From assembly GCF_001263205.1 (NCBI RefSeq), contig NZ_CP012333.1:1984001-2048000 (forward strand): a stretch of DNA of 64,000 bases. The letters are read 5' to 3'. The position numbers were made by a program, and so were the translations under genes. Below the pieces are notes generated by a model. It had not been told where the DNA came from. It did not search any database and worked only from the letters and a program-made list of their open reading frames with translations. Every line of letters starts with the position of its first letter. Position 1 is the first letter of the stretch. Source of the stretch: Labilithrix luteola (GTDB taxonomy: Bacteria; Myxococcota_A; Polyangia; Polyangiales; Polyangiaceae). Shown here piece after piece: positions 54,390 to 63,801 of this stretch.

Positions 54390-56230
54390 GCGAACCCGGC
54401 ACGCACGACGGCATCGGAGAAGAAAGCGAAGGCGTCGTCCTTCTCGGCCAGGAGATACGCACGACCGAGAAGCTCCGGACGATAGACGAGGTTGTCGCGA
54501 GCGAAGGCGCCGGCCGTAGCATCGAATCCGAGAATCCGATCGAGCCGCGCCTCGTCGGGCTTTGCGAGACCGAGCTGATCTTGGTAACCGGGCGTGGCCC
54601 CGAGAACGAGCAGGTGGCCACCACGCTGGGTGAAACGCAGGAGCATGCGCGCGTGCGCATCTTCGAGACACGTCACGTTCGGGACGACGAGCAATGCGAA
54701 GCTCGAGAGATAGTCGTCGTCGGCATCGGTGAGAGTCTGCAAGGGAACCACGGCGAAGGGGACGTGGAGGTGCGAAAGCGCCTTGAACGCTCCGGAGTAT
54801 TCGGCTCCGAACGCCGTGTCGCCGAGCGACGCCCCGCGGTAGAACGACGGATCGGCGGCGTAGATCGCGGCGTCGGTCGTCGGATTCACCGCGCTCAAGT
54901 AAACCGCCGTGTTGGTGATGCCGTGGTCGACGTAATCGCGACTCGCCGACGAGTGAAGGAGGCCCACCTGAGCCACCGGCCCCACGTCGAAGAGCAGCGA
55001 GGTCTGATCACGCAAGAAGCCGAACATCCGATTGCGGAAGGCCACGCCGACCGAGGTCGTGTTCACCGGCGTCTTGGTCTCGTGCGGATTGCATCCCGTG
55101 GCCACGAGCATCGCCATGACGAGGCCGGCGTCCGGCGCGAGGTTGCCGTAACTCACCATCCATGAGCGCCCCGGCCCATCACATCCGCGCGCGAATTTGG
55201 CCGCGCGAAGCTTGCACATCCAGTCGTCGTGCAAGGCCGGGCGCATCCCGAAGTCGTCGCTGACGGAGCCGAGCTTCCACACGCGATCGATGCGATTGGG
55301 CAGCGTGAGGGCCTGCGAAGACGGCAGTGGCTTGCTCAGTGCGAAGCGGCGATAGGCGCCGTCGAGTCCTTCGCTCGTCGCACCGCCGGTGTCCATCGTC
55401 GCCGTCTCGAAGACCACTTCCATCCCTGCGTTGACCGAACGCACGGTGGCGACGATCTCCATGCAGAAACGCGCCATCTCTTCGTGTCGCCACGCCAGCC
55501 AGGTGCGGAACACCGGGTCGACCCAATTCGGGGTCAGCCCCGCTGCGTTCAGTCCCGTGTCCGCTCGGAACTTGTCGACGCACCTCGGATTGAAGCAGCC
55601 CATCGCGCCGTCGTCGGAAATGTACGGAACGCCGATATAGAGACCATCGAGCGCGGTCGCAGCGAGGCTCTTCAATCGATTGAAGAACTGATCGCGAAAG
55701 CCCGAATTGTGACACGCCCACACGCTGGTCCAGCCGTCGGGCGCGGAGGCGTCGGCCGGGAACACGGACGGCGAGCCGTCCATCCCCTTCTGCACCCAAT
55801 CCGGATGATCGGTCGCCGTCGACACGTAGTCGTCTCCGGGCGATGGCGGCGTGGATATCTCGAGGCTCGGATAGCACCAGAACAGCTTGAGGTTTCGCTG
55901 GCGCGCTTTGCGAGCGATGTAATCGATGCGTGCCACCTCTTCTTCGAAGAGATCGACGCCGATGTCGTCACCGAGCAGACTCTCGGCCATGAGCACCGTC
56001 GCACCGGAGCGGACCACGTCGTTGAGGACCGCGTCGTAGTCGGCCTCGGTGTCGCTCAGGTCGAGACCGATCACGCGCGCGTGAGACGTCCAGTTCGGTC
56101 CAGGGTCGGGCGCGACGACGGGGTCGTCCTGGCTCGAGCAGGCGACGAGCGCACTCGAAAAACCACCGACCCTCACGAGGGGAGAGAGGCCCGAGCCGAG
56201 AAGGCCTTTGAGCAACGAACGACGGCTCAC
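54386..56230 (-). CDS. TIM-barrel, GH42-like glycosidase-related protein with Tat-like signal
   Basis: Encodes 614 residues. The N-terminus MSRRSLLKGLLGSGLSPLVR is a twin-arginine-type signal, followed by a possible lipobox (SALVACSSQ). The first half has a TIM-barrel flavour (ARVIGLDLSDTEADYDAVLN, NLKLFWCYPSLEIS, LDGLYIGVPYISDDGAMGCF), and the second half a GATase-like trimerisation domain (FAVVPLQTLTDADDDYLSSF and RGGHLLVLGATPGYQ). This layout fits GH42-like beta-galactosidases, but no pair of catalytic glutamates could be assigned. It is coupled to the small gene downstream. Confidence 0.65.
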   Translation of the reverse strand: MSRRSLLKGLLGSGLSPLVRVGGFSSALVACSSQDDPVVAPDPGPNWTSHARVIGLDLSDTEADYDAVLNDVVRSGATVLMAESLLGDDIGVDLFEEEVARIDYIARKARQRNLKLFWCYPSLEISTPPSPGDDYVSTATDHPDWVQKGMDGSPSVFPADASAPDGWTSVWACHNSGFRDQFFNRLKSLAATALDGLYIGVPYISDDGAMGCFNPRCVDKFRADTGLNAAGLTPNWVDPVFRTWLAWRHEEMARFCMEIVATVRSVNAGMEVVFETATMDTGGATSEGLDGAYRRFALSKPLPSSQALTLPNRIDRVWKLGSVSDDFGMRPALHDDWMCKLRAAKFARGCDGPGRSWMVSYGNLAPDAGLVMAMLVATGCNPHETKTPVNTTSVGVAFRNRMFGFLRDQTSLLFDVGPVAQVGLLHSSASRDYVDHGITNTAVYLSAVNPTTDAAIYAADPSFYRGASLGDTAFGAEYSGAFKALSHLHVPFAVVPLQTLTDADDDYLSSFALLVVPNVTCLEDAHARMLLRFTQRGGHLLVLGATPGYQDQLGLAKPDEARLDRILGFDATAGAFARDNLVYRPELLGRAYLLAEKDDAFAFFSDAVVRAGFA

Positions 56231-56452
56231 CCCCGACGCGAGCAGCCGCGCGCCCCTACGGTCCCCCTTCGCATGGTCCGCAAGAAATAGGGCTCTCGCG
56301 AGACTTCGGAAAGCGTCAGGTTGCCGCCGGAATCCACGCAGACTGCTCGTGCCGTGCGTGCCGCATGGCGATCATGCCGTGCGACAGGAGCGAGCAGTGA
56401 GCTCGCGGCACGAGCACGTTCCGCTTCTACATGGAGCGTCGGGTCGACGCGC

Positions 56453-57850
56453 TCACGGCCCGATCATCTTCTCGGGGCGCACGTGCTTGTCGAACTCCTC
56501 GGGCGTGACGAGGCCAAGCGACACCGCTGCTTCTTTCAGCGTGATGTTCTTGGCGTGCGCGGTCTTCGCCACCTTCGCCGCCGCGTCGTACCCAATGACG
56601 GGCGACAGTGCCGTCACGAGCATGAGCGAGTCCTCCACGTGCTTGGCGATGTTCGCGCGGTTCGGCTCGATGCCCGCAACGCACTTCTCGCGGAAGCTGT
56701 CACATGCATCGGCAAGGAGCTCCACGCTCTCGAGCAAGTCGTAGACGATCACCGGCTTGAAGACGTTCAGCTGCAGATGGCCGCTCGCGCCGGCGATACC
56801 GATCGTGACGTCGTTGCCCATGACGTGCGCCGCAACCATGGTCATCGCCTCGGCCTGCGTGGGATTCACCTTCCCCGGCATGATCGAGCTTCCAGGCTCG
56901 TTCTCCGGCAAAAGCAGCTCACCGAGGCCGGCGCGAGGACCGCTTCCGAGGAGGCGTACGTCGTTCGCGATCTTCATGCACGCCGTGGCGAGCACACGCG
57001 TGGCGCCGCTGGCGGCGACCATGGCATCGTGCCCGGCGAGCGCTGCGAACTTGTTCGGCGCCGTGCGGAACGGCATCTTGGTGAGCTCCGCGATCTTCGC
57101 CGCGATGCGCGCCGGCCACTCCGGGTGAGAATTGAGGCCGGTCCCGACGGCGGTACCGCCGAGCGCGAGATCCATCAGCCCGTCTTCGGCCTGCGTGAGC
57201 TGCTTTTCTGCAAACGCTAGCTGCGCGGCCCATCCACTCATTTCCTGACCGACGGTGAGCGGCGTGGCATCCATCATGTGCGTGCGCCCGATCTTCACGA
57301 CGTCGGCGAACGCGCGCGACTTCTCCTCGATCGCCTCGCGCAACTTGGCCACGGCGGGCACCAGCCTCTCGTGGATCCTCTGCGCGGACGCCACGTGCAT
57401 CACCGTCGGGAACACGTCGTTCGACGACTGCGACATGTTCACGTGGTCGTTCGGATGGATGTGTTTCTTCGCGTCGCCCTTCTTACCGAGCGGAGTTCCG
57501 CCGAGCTCGTTCGCGCGATTGGCGATGACCTCGTTGGCATTCATGTTCGACTGCGTGCCGCTACCGGTCTGCCACACGACCAGCGGGAAGTGGTCATCGA
57601 GCTTGCCACTCGCGACTTCTTCGGCGGCGCGAACGATGAGTCCCTCGCGCTCTGCGTCGAGCTTGCCGAGCTCGCGATTGACCATCGCGGAGGCCTTCTT
57701 CACCGTGCCGAACGCGTGAATGACGGCTTTCGGTAGCCGGTGACCGCCGATACGGAAGTTTTGCAGGCTCCGTTGAGTCTGCGCTCCCCAATAGCGATCG
57801 GCCGGGACTTCGATTTCCCCCATGCTGTCCGATTCGAGGCGGTGGCTCAT
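56453..57850 (-). CDS. fumC: class II fumarate hydratase
   Basis: Encodes 465 residues from ATG 57850 (MSHRLESDSMGEIEVPADRY), the normal length. It converts fumarate to malate in the TCA cycle without an iron-sulfur cluster and works as a tetramer. The signature GSSIMPGKVNP is present, with VNMSQSSNDVFPT, TSGSGTQSNMN-like QTGSGTQSNMNANEVI, and KIGRTHMMDATPLTVGQE carrying the catalytic-site histidine. The frame is intact. It lies about 2.6 kb from acnA and is divergent from the cNMP-binding gene, sharing a 95-base promoter region. Confidence 0.97.
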   Translation of the reverse strand: MSHRLESDSMGEIEVPADRYWGAQTQRSLQNFRIGGHRLPKAVIHAFGTVKKASAMVNRELGKLDAEREGLIVRAAEEVASGKLDDHFPLVVWQTGSGTQSNMNANEVIANRANELGGTPLGKKGDAKKHIHPNDHVNMSQSSNDVFPTVMHVASAQRIHERLVPAVAKLREAIEEKSRAFADVVKIGRTHMMDATPLTVGQEMSGWAAQLAFAEKQLTQAEDGLMDLALGGTAVGTGLNSHPEWPARIAAKIAELTKMPFRTAPNKFAALAGHDAMVAASGATRVLATACMKIANDVRLLGSGPRAGLGELLLPENEPGSSIMPGKVNPTQAEAMTMVAAHVMGNDVTIGIAGASGHLQLNVFKPVIVYDLLESVELLADACDSFREKCVAGIEPNRANIAKHVEDSLMLVTALSPVIGYDAAAKVAKTAHAKNITLKEAAVSLGLVTPEEFDKHVRPEKMIGP

Positions 57851-57945
57851 GGCCTCGGGATAGCACGCGCACGTGTCGGCACACACGGTCCAGCTCTCTC
57901 GATGGTCTTGCGCGGCGGCGGGCCGCGCGCGATCGTCCATGGCCC

Positions 57946-58836
57946 ATGTCGACCACCATCGAGATGCTCGCCGAAGTTCCGCTCTTCGCACTGCTCGACG
58001 ATCAGGAGCGCGCGCTCCTCGCGGACCGCGTCGAGCTCGTTACCTTCAAGGAAGACGAGACGATCTTCCGGTTCGGTGACCCCGGCGACTCGATGTACAT
58101 CCTCAAGAGCGGCGAGGTCGAGCTCTCGGTCAAGACGAAGACCGGCGAAGTGATGTTCCTCGAGCGCCCGAGCGCCGGCGATTTCTTCGGCGAGATTTCA
58201 CTGCTCGACGAAGGCCCGCGCACGGCCACGGCCGTCGCCAAGCTGGACGTCGAGGCCATCGAGGTCGATCGTGGCGACCTCGACGAGCTCTTTCGAATTC
58301 GCCCCGCCGCCGCGATGGACCTCCTCGCGGCGACGGGAAAACGCCTGCGTCACAACGCGATGCTTCTTCGCAACGCGGCCACGCGAAACGTCAACGAAGA
58401 GGTGGAAGACAAACGTTCGCTCGTGATGAAGGCCGCGGACTGGATCGCCGCCTTCTCTGGCAGCCTTCCCTTCCTCTTCCTGCATCTCGGCTTCTTCGCG
58501 ATCTGGATCGGTCTCAACATTCCGCCCATCTCGCTGAACTTCGATCCGTTCCCGTTCGGCTTCCTCACGCTCGTCGTGTCGCTCGAAGCGATCATTCTGA
58601 GCGTGTTCGTCCTCTTGAGTCAGAATCGGCAGGTCGAGCGCGATCGCGTTCGGAGCGACGTCGAATACGACGTCAATCTGAAGGCCGAAATGCAGATCGC
58701 GCACATGCACGAGAAGGTCGACATGGTCTATTCGGAGGTCACGCGACGCCTCGACCGCCTCGAGAAGCAGCGAGGAGCATCGCACGTGCATCCCGCGCCG
58801 CGCATCGAGCACCCAGCGCCGGGCGCCGAGACCTGA
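57946..58836 (+). CDS. cyclic-nucleotide-binding domain plus DUF1003 membrane protein
   Basis: Encodes 296 residues. Residues 1-125 are a cNMP-binding (CAP-like) domain: VPLFALLDDQERALLADRVE, GDPGDSMYILKSGEVELSVK, AGDFFGEISLLDEGPRTATA with the phosphate-binding cassette. Residues of about 155-235 are a DUF1003 module with two membrane spans (SLPFLFLHLGFFAIWIGLNI and FGFLTLVVSLEAIILSVFVL), then a charged coiled-coil-like tail (RVRSDVEYDVNLKAEMQIAH). It may sense cyclic nucleotides at the membrane; the effector is unknown. It is divergent from fumC. Confidence 0.88.
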   Translation: MSTTIEMLAEVPLFALLDDQERALLADRVELVTFKEDETIFRFGDPGDSMYILKSGEVELSVKTKTGEVMFLERPSAGDFFGEISLLDEGPRTATAVAKLDVEAIEVDRGDLDELFRIRPAAAMDLLAATGKRLRHNAMLLRNAATRNVNEEVEDKRSLVMKAADWIAAFSGSLPFLFLHLGFFAIWIGLNIPPISLNFDPFPFGFLTLVVSLEAIILSVFVLLSQNRQVERDRVRSDVEYDVNLKAEMQIAHMHEKVDMVYSEVTRRLDRLEKQRGASHVHPAPRIEHPAPGAET

Positions 58837-58841
58837 GCCGA

Positions 58842-59273
58842 CTACTTCGAAGCGAGCGCTTCGGGGATCTGACGGACGGCTCCGCGCACGGCCGCGCGGA
58901 CGACGGCCTTCTGGAGCTCCGCGTCGGCGCTGCCTTCGGAGCGCGCGTGTCCTTCGAGAATGGCGATCATCGTGCCGCTCTTGCGGTCACGGAGAACGGC
59001 GTTGACGGTGCAGGCGACGGGCGCCTTGGTGGCGCCGGTGATGGCGACCGACACGACGACCTGCCGTGACGGGAGCTGTGCATTGGAAAGAAGGCGGAGC
59101 TCGCCTTCTGCGGCGGTCTTCAAGGTCGACCGATCAACACCCGAGCTCGGCGGAGGCGATGCGACTTCGCCCAACGCGAGCATGTCTTCGGCAGCAGCGA
59201 CCGCGTCACGCGGTCCGAGCACCGATGCGAACAGGAGGAGGAGCGGCAAAGCGACGAACGCTCGGGGCCTCAT
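58842..59273 (-). CDS. hypothetical exported protein
   Basis: Encodes 143 residues from ATG 59273. The signal peptide has a hydrophobic core (FVALPLLLLFASVLG) and a cleavage site near AVAAAEDM. The mature part has LPSRQVVVSVAITGATKAPV, TVNAVLRDRKSGTMIAILEG and an Ala-rich helix AVVRAAVRGAVRQIPEALAS. It may be a small periplasmic alpha/beta protein. The stop is 5 bases from that of the cNMP-binding gene, so the two converge tightly. The family is not recognised. Confidence 0.6.
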   Translation of the reverse strand: MRPRAFVALPLLLLFASVLGPRDAVAAAEDMLALGEVASPPPSSGVDRSTLKTAAEGELRLLSNAQLPSRQVVVSVAITGATKAPVACTVNAVLRDRKSGTMIAILEGHARSEGSADAELQKAVVRAAVRGAVRQIPEALASK

Positions 59274-59548
59274 ATGCCGGCCAAAACAGCAACGGACGGG
59301 CCATCCGGCCAACTTTTCACGTTTTTTGTGTGGTTTTCGAGCGCCAGGCGCAACCGAAGTACCACTCCCACCTTCACCCGGAACGCTCACGCCGCAGCAC
59401 GCTCGAGACGCTTTTTCCCCCGAGCCGGATTGTCTCGACACGACGCGTGTACGAGGGCTAAGCACACTGGCCTGAACCCTGGGTTTGGAGCCCGGGCCTG
59501 ACCTCGAAACGCGAGCGCCAGGACCGGCCCTCCAGCTGGAGCGAAGTG

Positions 59549-60514
59549 ATGAGCAAGAATCTTCTCGAGCAGCTCAAGAGCATGACGGTCGTGGTCTCGG
59601 ACACGGGTGACTTCAACTCGGTCGAGAAGTTCCGGCCTCGCGATGCGACGACGAACCCGTCGCTCATCGCAGCGGCCGCCGCCATGCCGGCTTACGCCCA
59701 GCTGACCGACGAAGCTCTCGCGTGGGCTCGCGCCGAAGGTGGAGCTTCCAAGGAAGCCATCGCGAACCGCGCCGTCGACCGCCTCGCTGTCGAGTTCGGC
59801 CTCCGCATCCTGAAGATCGTTCCGGGCCGCGTGTCGACCGAGGTCGATGCCCGCCTCTCGTACGACACGCAGGCGAGCGTCGACAAGGCGCACACGCTCA
59901 TCAAGATGTACGAAGCCGCCGGCGCGAGCCGCGACCGCATTCTCATCAAGCTCGCCTCCACGTGGGAAGGCGCGCGCGCAGCGGAGATCCTCGAGAAAGA
60001 GGGAATCCACTGCAACATGACGCTCCTCTTCGGCATGCACCAGGCGATCGCCTGCGCCGACGCGAAGGCCACCCTCATCTCGCCGTTCGTCGGTCGCATC
60101 CTCGACTGGTACAAGAAGGACACCGGCCGCGAGAGCTACCCGTCCTCCGAAGATCCGGGCGTCGTGAGCGTCACGAAGATCTTCAACTACTACAAGCACC
60201 ACGACGTCAAAACCGAGGTCATGGGCGCGAGCTTCCGCAACATTGGTGAGATCACCGAGCTCGCGGGTTGCGACCTCCTCACCATCGCGCCGAACCTCCT
60301 CGCCGAACTCGAAGCAGCAACCGGCGACCTTCCGCGCAAGCTCGACGCCGCGAAGGCCAAGGCCATGGACATCCCGCACGTGAAGATGGATGAGGCGACC
60401 TTCCGCGCCATGCACGAGCAGGATCGGATGGCGAAGGACAAGCTTCACGAGGGCATCGAAGGCTTCAGCAAGGCGCTCGTCGCGCTCGAGAAGCAGCTCG
60501 TCGAGCGTCTCTGA
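59549..60514 (+). CDS. tal: transaldolase
   Basis: Encodes 321 residues from ATG 59549 (GTG 59546 is adjacent), the class-typical length. It transfers a dihydroxyacetone unit between sugar phosphates in the non-oxidative pentose phosphate pathway. Family blocks: DATTNPSLIAAAAAMPAYAQ near the start, RVSTEVDARLSYDTQASV, RILIKLASTWEGARAAEILE with the Schiff-base lysine, and GIHCNMTLLFGMHQAIACAD. The C-terminal helix is complete. It is a single gene followed by a clear terminator, in the cytoplasm. Confidence 0.96.
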   Translation: MSKNLLEQLKSMTVVVSDTGDFNSVEKFRPRDATTNPSLIAAAAAMPAYAQLTDEALAWARAEGGASKEAIANRAVDRLAVEFGLRILKIVPGRVSTEVDARLSYDTQASVDKAHTLIKMYEAAGASRDRILIKLASTWEGARAAEILEKEGIHCNMTLLFGMHQAIACADAKATLISPFVGRILDWYKKDTGRESYPSSEDPGVVSVTKIFNYYKHHDVKTEVMGASFRNIGEITELAGCDLLTIAPNLLAELEAATGDLPRKLDAAKAKAMDIPHVKMDEATFRAMHEQDRMAKDKLHEGIEGFSKALVALEKQLVERL

Positions 60515-60553
60515 GTCGGGCGACGCCCTACGCGCTCACACGTAGATAAGACG

Positions 60554-60591
60554 AAGGCGACGGACGGAGCGGCGAGCTCCCCGTCGCCTTT
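60554..60591 (+). terminator. terminator hairpin after tal
   Basis: AAGGCGACGG (60554-60563) pairs perfectly with CCGTCGCCTT (60581-60590), 10 base pairs with a 17-base loop, followed by TTGT. It lies 39 bases after the transaldolase stop. Confidence 0.75.
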
Positions 60592-60671
60592 GTCCGTTCA
60601 TGTGAGAGCAACCAATTCGCGCGCTTGGTCGGTTTATTGAGAGCTCGCACCGAGGTTGATAGTCTTCGACC

Positions 60672-62002
60672 ATGCGCCGTTCTCGTTTTGGCTTGGCTTT
60701 TGTCACCGTCGTCGTCGCGGGTATTGCAAGCATCGTCGCCTGCAGCAGCAACGAGTCCCGTCCTGGAGCGAGCTCGATCGACAGGGACGGCGGCCAGAAC
60801 CCCTACGTCGAACCGGTGAGGGACGCGACCGCCGACGGGAATGCGACGCCCGACGCCAAGGCGGACGCGGAAGCGAGCACGCCCGAGACGGACGCGGGAA
60901 CTGAAAACTGCTTCGACGGCTTCCTGAACGGGAACGAATCGGACACCGATTGCGGCGGCCCCTCTGCCCCAAGTGCCTCGACAGCAAGACGTGCGTGCGT
61001 GACACCGACTGCCTCGGAGGTTCGTGCGACAACAAGGTGTGCAAGACGCCGAACTGCTCCGACGGCACGACGAACGGTCTGGAGACGGACGTCGACTGCG
61101 GCGGCAACACGTGTGCAAAATGCACGACTGGCAAAAAGTGCACGGGCTCGAACGATTGCCAGAGCGGCATTTGCACGAATCAAACGTGCGAATGCCCATC
61201 GGGAATGGCCAAGGCAACGACGCAGGGTGGAACGGGTACCTTCTGCATCGACAGCGCCGAGGTCACGAAGGGCCAGTACCAGAAGTTCATGGATGCCACG
61301 AGCGGCGCCGTCGTGAAGCAAGGCCCGCTCTGCACGAACAACAAGTTCCAGCCGCGCGCCGCTTGGGGCCCGGCAACCACGCCACCGGGTCCCCCTGACA
61401 ATGGCCTCGCATTCAACATGTCGCTGCCAGTGCATTACGTCGATTGGTGCGACGCGCTTGCGTACTGCAAGTGGGCGGGCAAGCAACTTTGCGGAAAGCT
61501 CGGAGGGGGTTCTCTGACCTCCAACGAGGGGAACGACTTCACCAAGGACGCCTGGTACAGCGCGTGTACCAACGAAGGCAGCTACGCGTATCCGTACGGC
61601 AACACGTACTCCGATCGCTGCAACGGAACCGGGCAAGGCGTCCTCGGCCCGATCAAGAACTACATCGGCGGCTTCGGTTACCCCGAAAACGAGGACTCGG
61701 GCCTCATGATGGTCGTCGACAGTGACGACAGGGGCAACTTCACGAAGTACGTGCATGCCGAGTGCTACGGCCCGAAGGATGCCTACCAGCTGAGCGGCAA
61801 CGTCGCTGAGTGGGAAGACGCGTGCGACGACCCGACGTCTCCGACGAGTGTTTGCCGTGTCCGCGGTGGCTCGCACTTGGCAAACGGTGATCCCGCGAAG
61901 CTCGCCTGCAACGCGGACCGCAGGGTTCCTCGCGTGCCCACGAACGACGCGGCAGGCAACGCGCTGCTCGAAGACGTCGGCATCCGCTGCTGCCTCTACT
62001 GA
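60672..62002 (+). pseudogene. FGE-like lipoprotein with cysteine repeats, frameshifted
   Basis: The first part (60672 to about 60962) encodes a lipoprotein signal (GIASIVACSSN), an Asp-rich linker and the start of a FLNGNESDTDCGG repeat. From there the neighbouring frame continues with LCPKCLDSKTC, a second repeat (TTNGLETDVDCGG) and an FGE/SUMF1-like domain: GTFCIDSAEVTKGQYQKFMD, HYVDWCDALAYCKWAGKQLC, AYQLSGNVAEWEDACDD and CRVRGGSHL. One C added to the CCCC at 60959-60962 gives about 443 residues. The layout matches 43564-46131, and the GNVAEW and RGGS motifs are closer to real FGE. The shift may be a sequencing error. Confidence 0.8.
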
Positions 62003-62039
62003 TATGAACGGCCGCTGACCAAGCGGTCCGAACAGCTCG

Positions 62040-62090
62040 CTGCCCGGCCACGCGACGTACTCGCGAAGGTCGGGCAGTTCGCTTTGTTAG
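62040..62090 (+). terminator. terminator-like hairpin after the FGE-like gene
   Basis: CTGCCCG (62040-62046) pairs with CGGGCAG (62071-62077), followed by TTCGCTTTGTT. It lies 38 bases after the stop at 62002. The stem is short and the loop long (24 bases), so confidence is moderate. Confidence 0.5.
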
Positions 62091-62179
62091 CCTTTGTGTA
62101 GCCGTACGAGAGGAGGCCATTGGCCATCCCTCAAACGCGGGATGTTCGCTCGAAGGGCCCATGCGACGATAAATGCATC

Positions 62180-63016
62180 ATGGGCGAAGACGGCTCGATT
62201 CGTTGGCACCGCGTGCGTAGTGCCGTCCGGCTCATTGGTGAGGTGCGAGAGATCGGGGTGCGGACGGAGGAGGCGCGTCAGCATCTGCTTCAGTCTCTGC
62301 TGCGTGAGATCGGCGCGACGGTCGGGGGCATCGTCAACGATCATGCGTACCGGCGAGGCGGCAAAGGTGGCGTTCGCGGGGCCACACTCGCGGGCTTCGA
62401 CGACGCGACGGTAAGCGTCTTCACCATCCACGACTCGCTCGGGAGTGACATCAATCCGTATCACCGGGCGCTCATGGACCGCGTCGCCTCGATGACCCCT
62501 GACGAACTGAAACACGAGCCGGTGATCAGCAGCAACCTGGGCGACGTTCTCTCGCCGCGCGACTGGTACAACTCGTTTTGGGTCGCCGAGTGTGCCCAGC
62601 CGGCGCGGCTCGATCACTTTCTCAGTGCCGTGCACATCGTCGGCCGGTACACGACGGAGGGAAGCGGGTTGATGCGCGAAGCGGGCGACCGCCCGTTCAC
62701 CGACGAAGATCGCAACGTGCTCCGTCTCGTCATCGGAGAAAGCGGCGGCCTCTTTCCCACGCAGCAAGCGCCATCGCTGCCGCCGCGCGTGCAAGCGACG
62801 ATGAAGTGCCTGCTCACGGGCGCATCGGACAAAGAGATCGCCCAGCGAATGCGAATCAGTCCGCACACCGTGCGTCAGTACGTGAAGGTCATCTTCCGCA
62901 CGTATGGCGTCTCGAGCCGCTCACAGTTGATCGCGCGCGAGGTGAAACGAACGCCTGCGCAATCGGCGCGGACCGTCGGTGGATTGTCTGATCAGCGACG
63001 GTCGCCCGCCGCTTGA
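62180..63016 (+). CDS. LuxR-type HTH transcriptional regulator
   Basis: Encodes 278 residues from ATG 62180 (MGEDGSIRWHRVRS); a TTG at 62120 would lengthen it. The N-terminal 190 residues lack a receiver motif and could be a sensing domain. The LuxR-type HTH is at about residues 205-265: LPPRVQATMKCLLTGASDKE, IAQRMRISPHTVRQYVKVIF and RTYGVSSRSQLIA. It resembles stand-alone LuxR regulators of myxobacteria. It is convergent with the Cys-rich lipoprotein gene, one base between stops. The target genes cannot be inferred. Confidence 0.8.
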   Translation: MGEDGSIRWHRVRSAVRLIGEVREIGVRTEEARQHLLQSLLREIGATVGGIVNDHAYRRGGKGGVRGATLAGFDDATVSVFTIHDSLGSDINPYHRALMDRVASMTPDELKHEPVISSNLGDVLSPRDWYNSFWVAECAQPARLDHFLSAVHIVGRYTTEGSGLMREAGDRPFTDEDRNVLRLVIGESGGLFPTQQAPSLPPRVQATMKCLLTGASDKEIAQRMRISPHTVRQYVKVIFRTYGVSSRSQLIAREVKRTPAQSARTVGGLSDQRRSPAA

Positions 63017-63017
63017 G

Positions 63018-63743
63018 TCAGTAGCAGCCGACGAGCTCGCCGCGGACGCCGCACTTCTCCTTCGCGCGGCACTTGTCTTCGACGGTGAACTTCTTACCGA
63101 CGCACTTGAGAATCGTCTTCTCGTCGGACGCGCAGGCGAAGTGATTTTCCTTGTCGCAAGGATCACCCGCGGCGGCGATCGAGTCGTCGCATTCGACCTT
63201 GAAGCCGGCCGCCTTATCGCCCGTCACCTTGCAGGCGTTCTTGCCTTTGCAGTTGCTGGCGAGCGTGAACTTGCCGGCCTTGCACACGACGGCGCTCTTG
63301 CGGTCCGGCGTGCAGGCGTAGTCCTCTTCCTCTTTGCAGCCGTCGCCCACGTTGGCGATGCTGTTGTCACAGGTGACCTTGTGCTGCTCCATCGCGCAGC
63401 CGCGATCGCCCAAGCAACTCTGCACGAAGGACCAGCGATTGTTCTTCTGGCACTCGAGCATGCCCTTCTTGTCGCCGGTGCAGACGAAGTCGCCCGTGAG
63501 GTTGCAGACGTCCTTGTCTTCGGCAACGGACTGGTCGCACACGCTGTCCGAGCCGCTCTTGGTGCAGCCCGAAGCGCCCTTGCAGTTCATCTCCTCCCAC
63601 TTGCCCTCGTGGCAGGAGAGAGCCTGCTTGTCGCCGATGCAGACCTCTTTCGCTTCGACTTTGCAGCTTCCCCCCGCTTTCGGTTTGCACCCGACGAAGA
63701 GCATCGCCGCACACGCAAACGCCACGAGAAGAGAGCTTCGCAT
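63018..63743 (-). CDS. cysteine-rich lipoprotein with four internal repeats
   Basis: Encodes 241 residues from ATG 63743 (MRSSLLVAFACAAM). The signal ends in LFVGCKPKAGG (lipobox). The mature protein consists of about four units of 45-50 residues, each with the pattern CxGDKxxxxxCxxxxWxxxxxCxGxxGC: CIGDKQALSCHEGKWEEMNC, CTGDKKGMLECQKNNRW, CTPDRKSAVVCKAGKF and CASDEKTILKCVGKKFTVED. Each unit carries about six cysteines in a regular order, implying disulfides outside the cytoplasm. The function is unknown. Confidence 0.75.
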   Translation of the reverse strand: MRSSLLVAFACAAMLFVGCKPKAGGSCKVEAKEVCIGDKQALSCHEGKWEEMNCKGASGCTKSGSDSVCDQSVAEDKDVCNLTGDFVCTGDKKGMLECQKNNRWSFVQSCLGDRGCAMEQHKVTCDNSIANVGDGCKEEEDYACTPDRKSAVVCKAGKFTLASNCKGKNACKVTGDKAAGFKVECDDSIAAAGDPCDKENHFACASDEKTILKCVGKKFTVEDKCRAKEKCGVRGELVGCY

Positions 63744-63801
63744 CGCGCCGCATCTTAGGCGGAACGTCTCGAATTTGGCCACAATCTCGTGGTCGTTCGC
63801 T

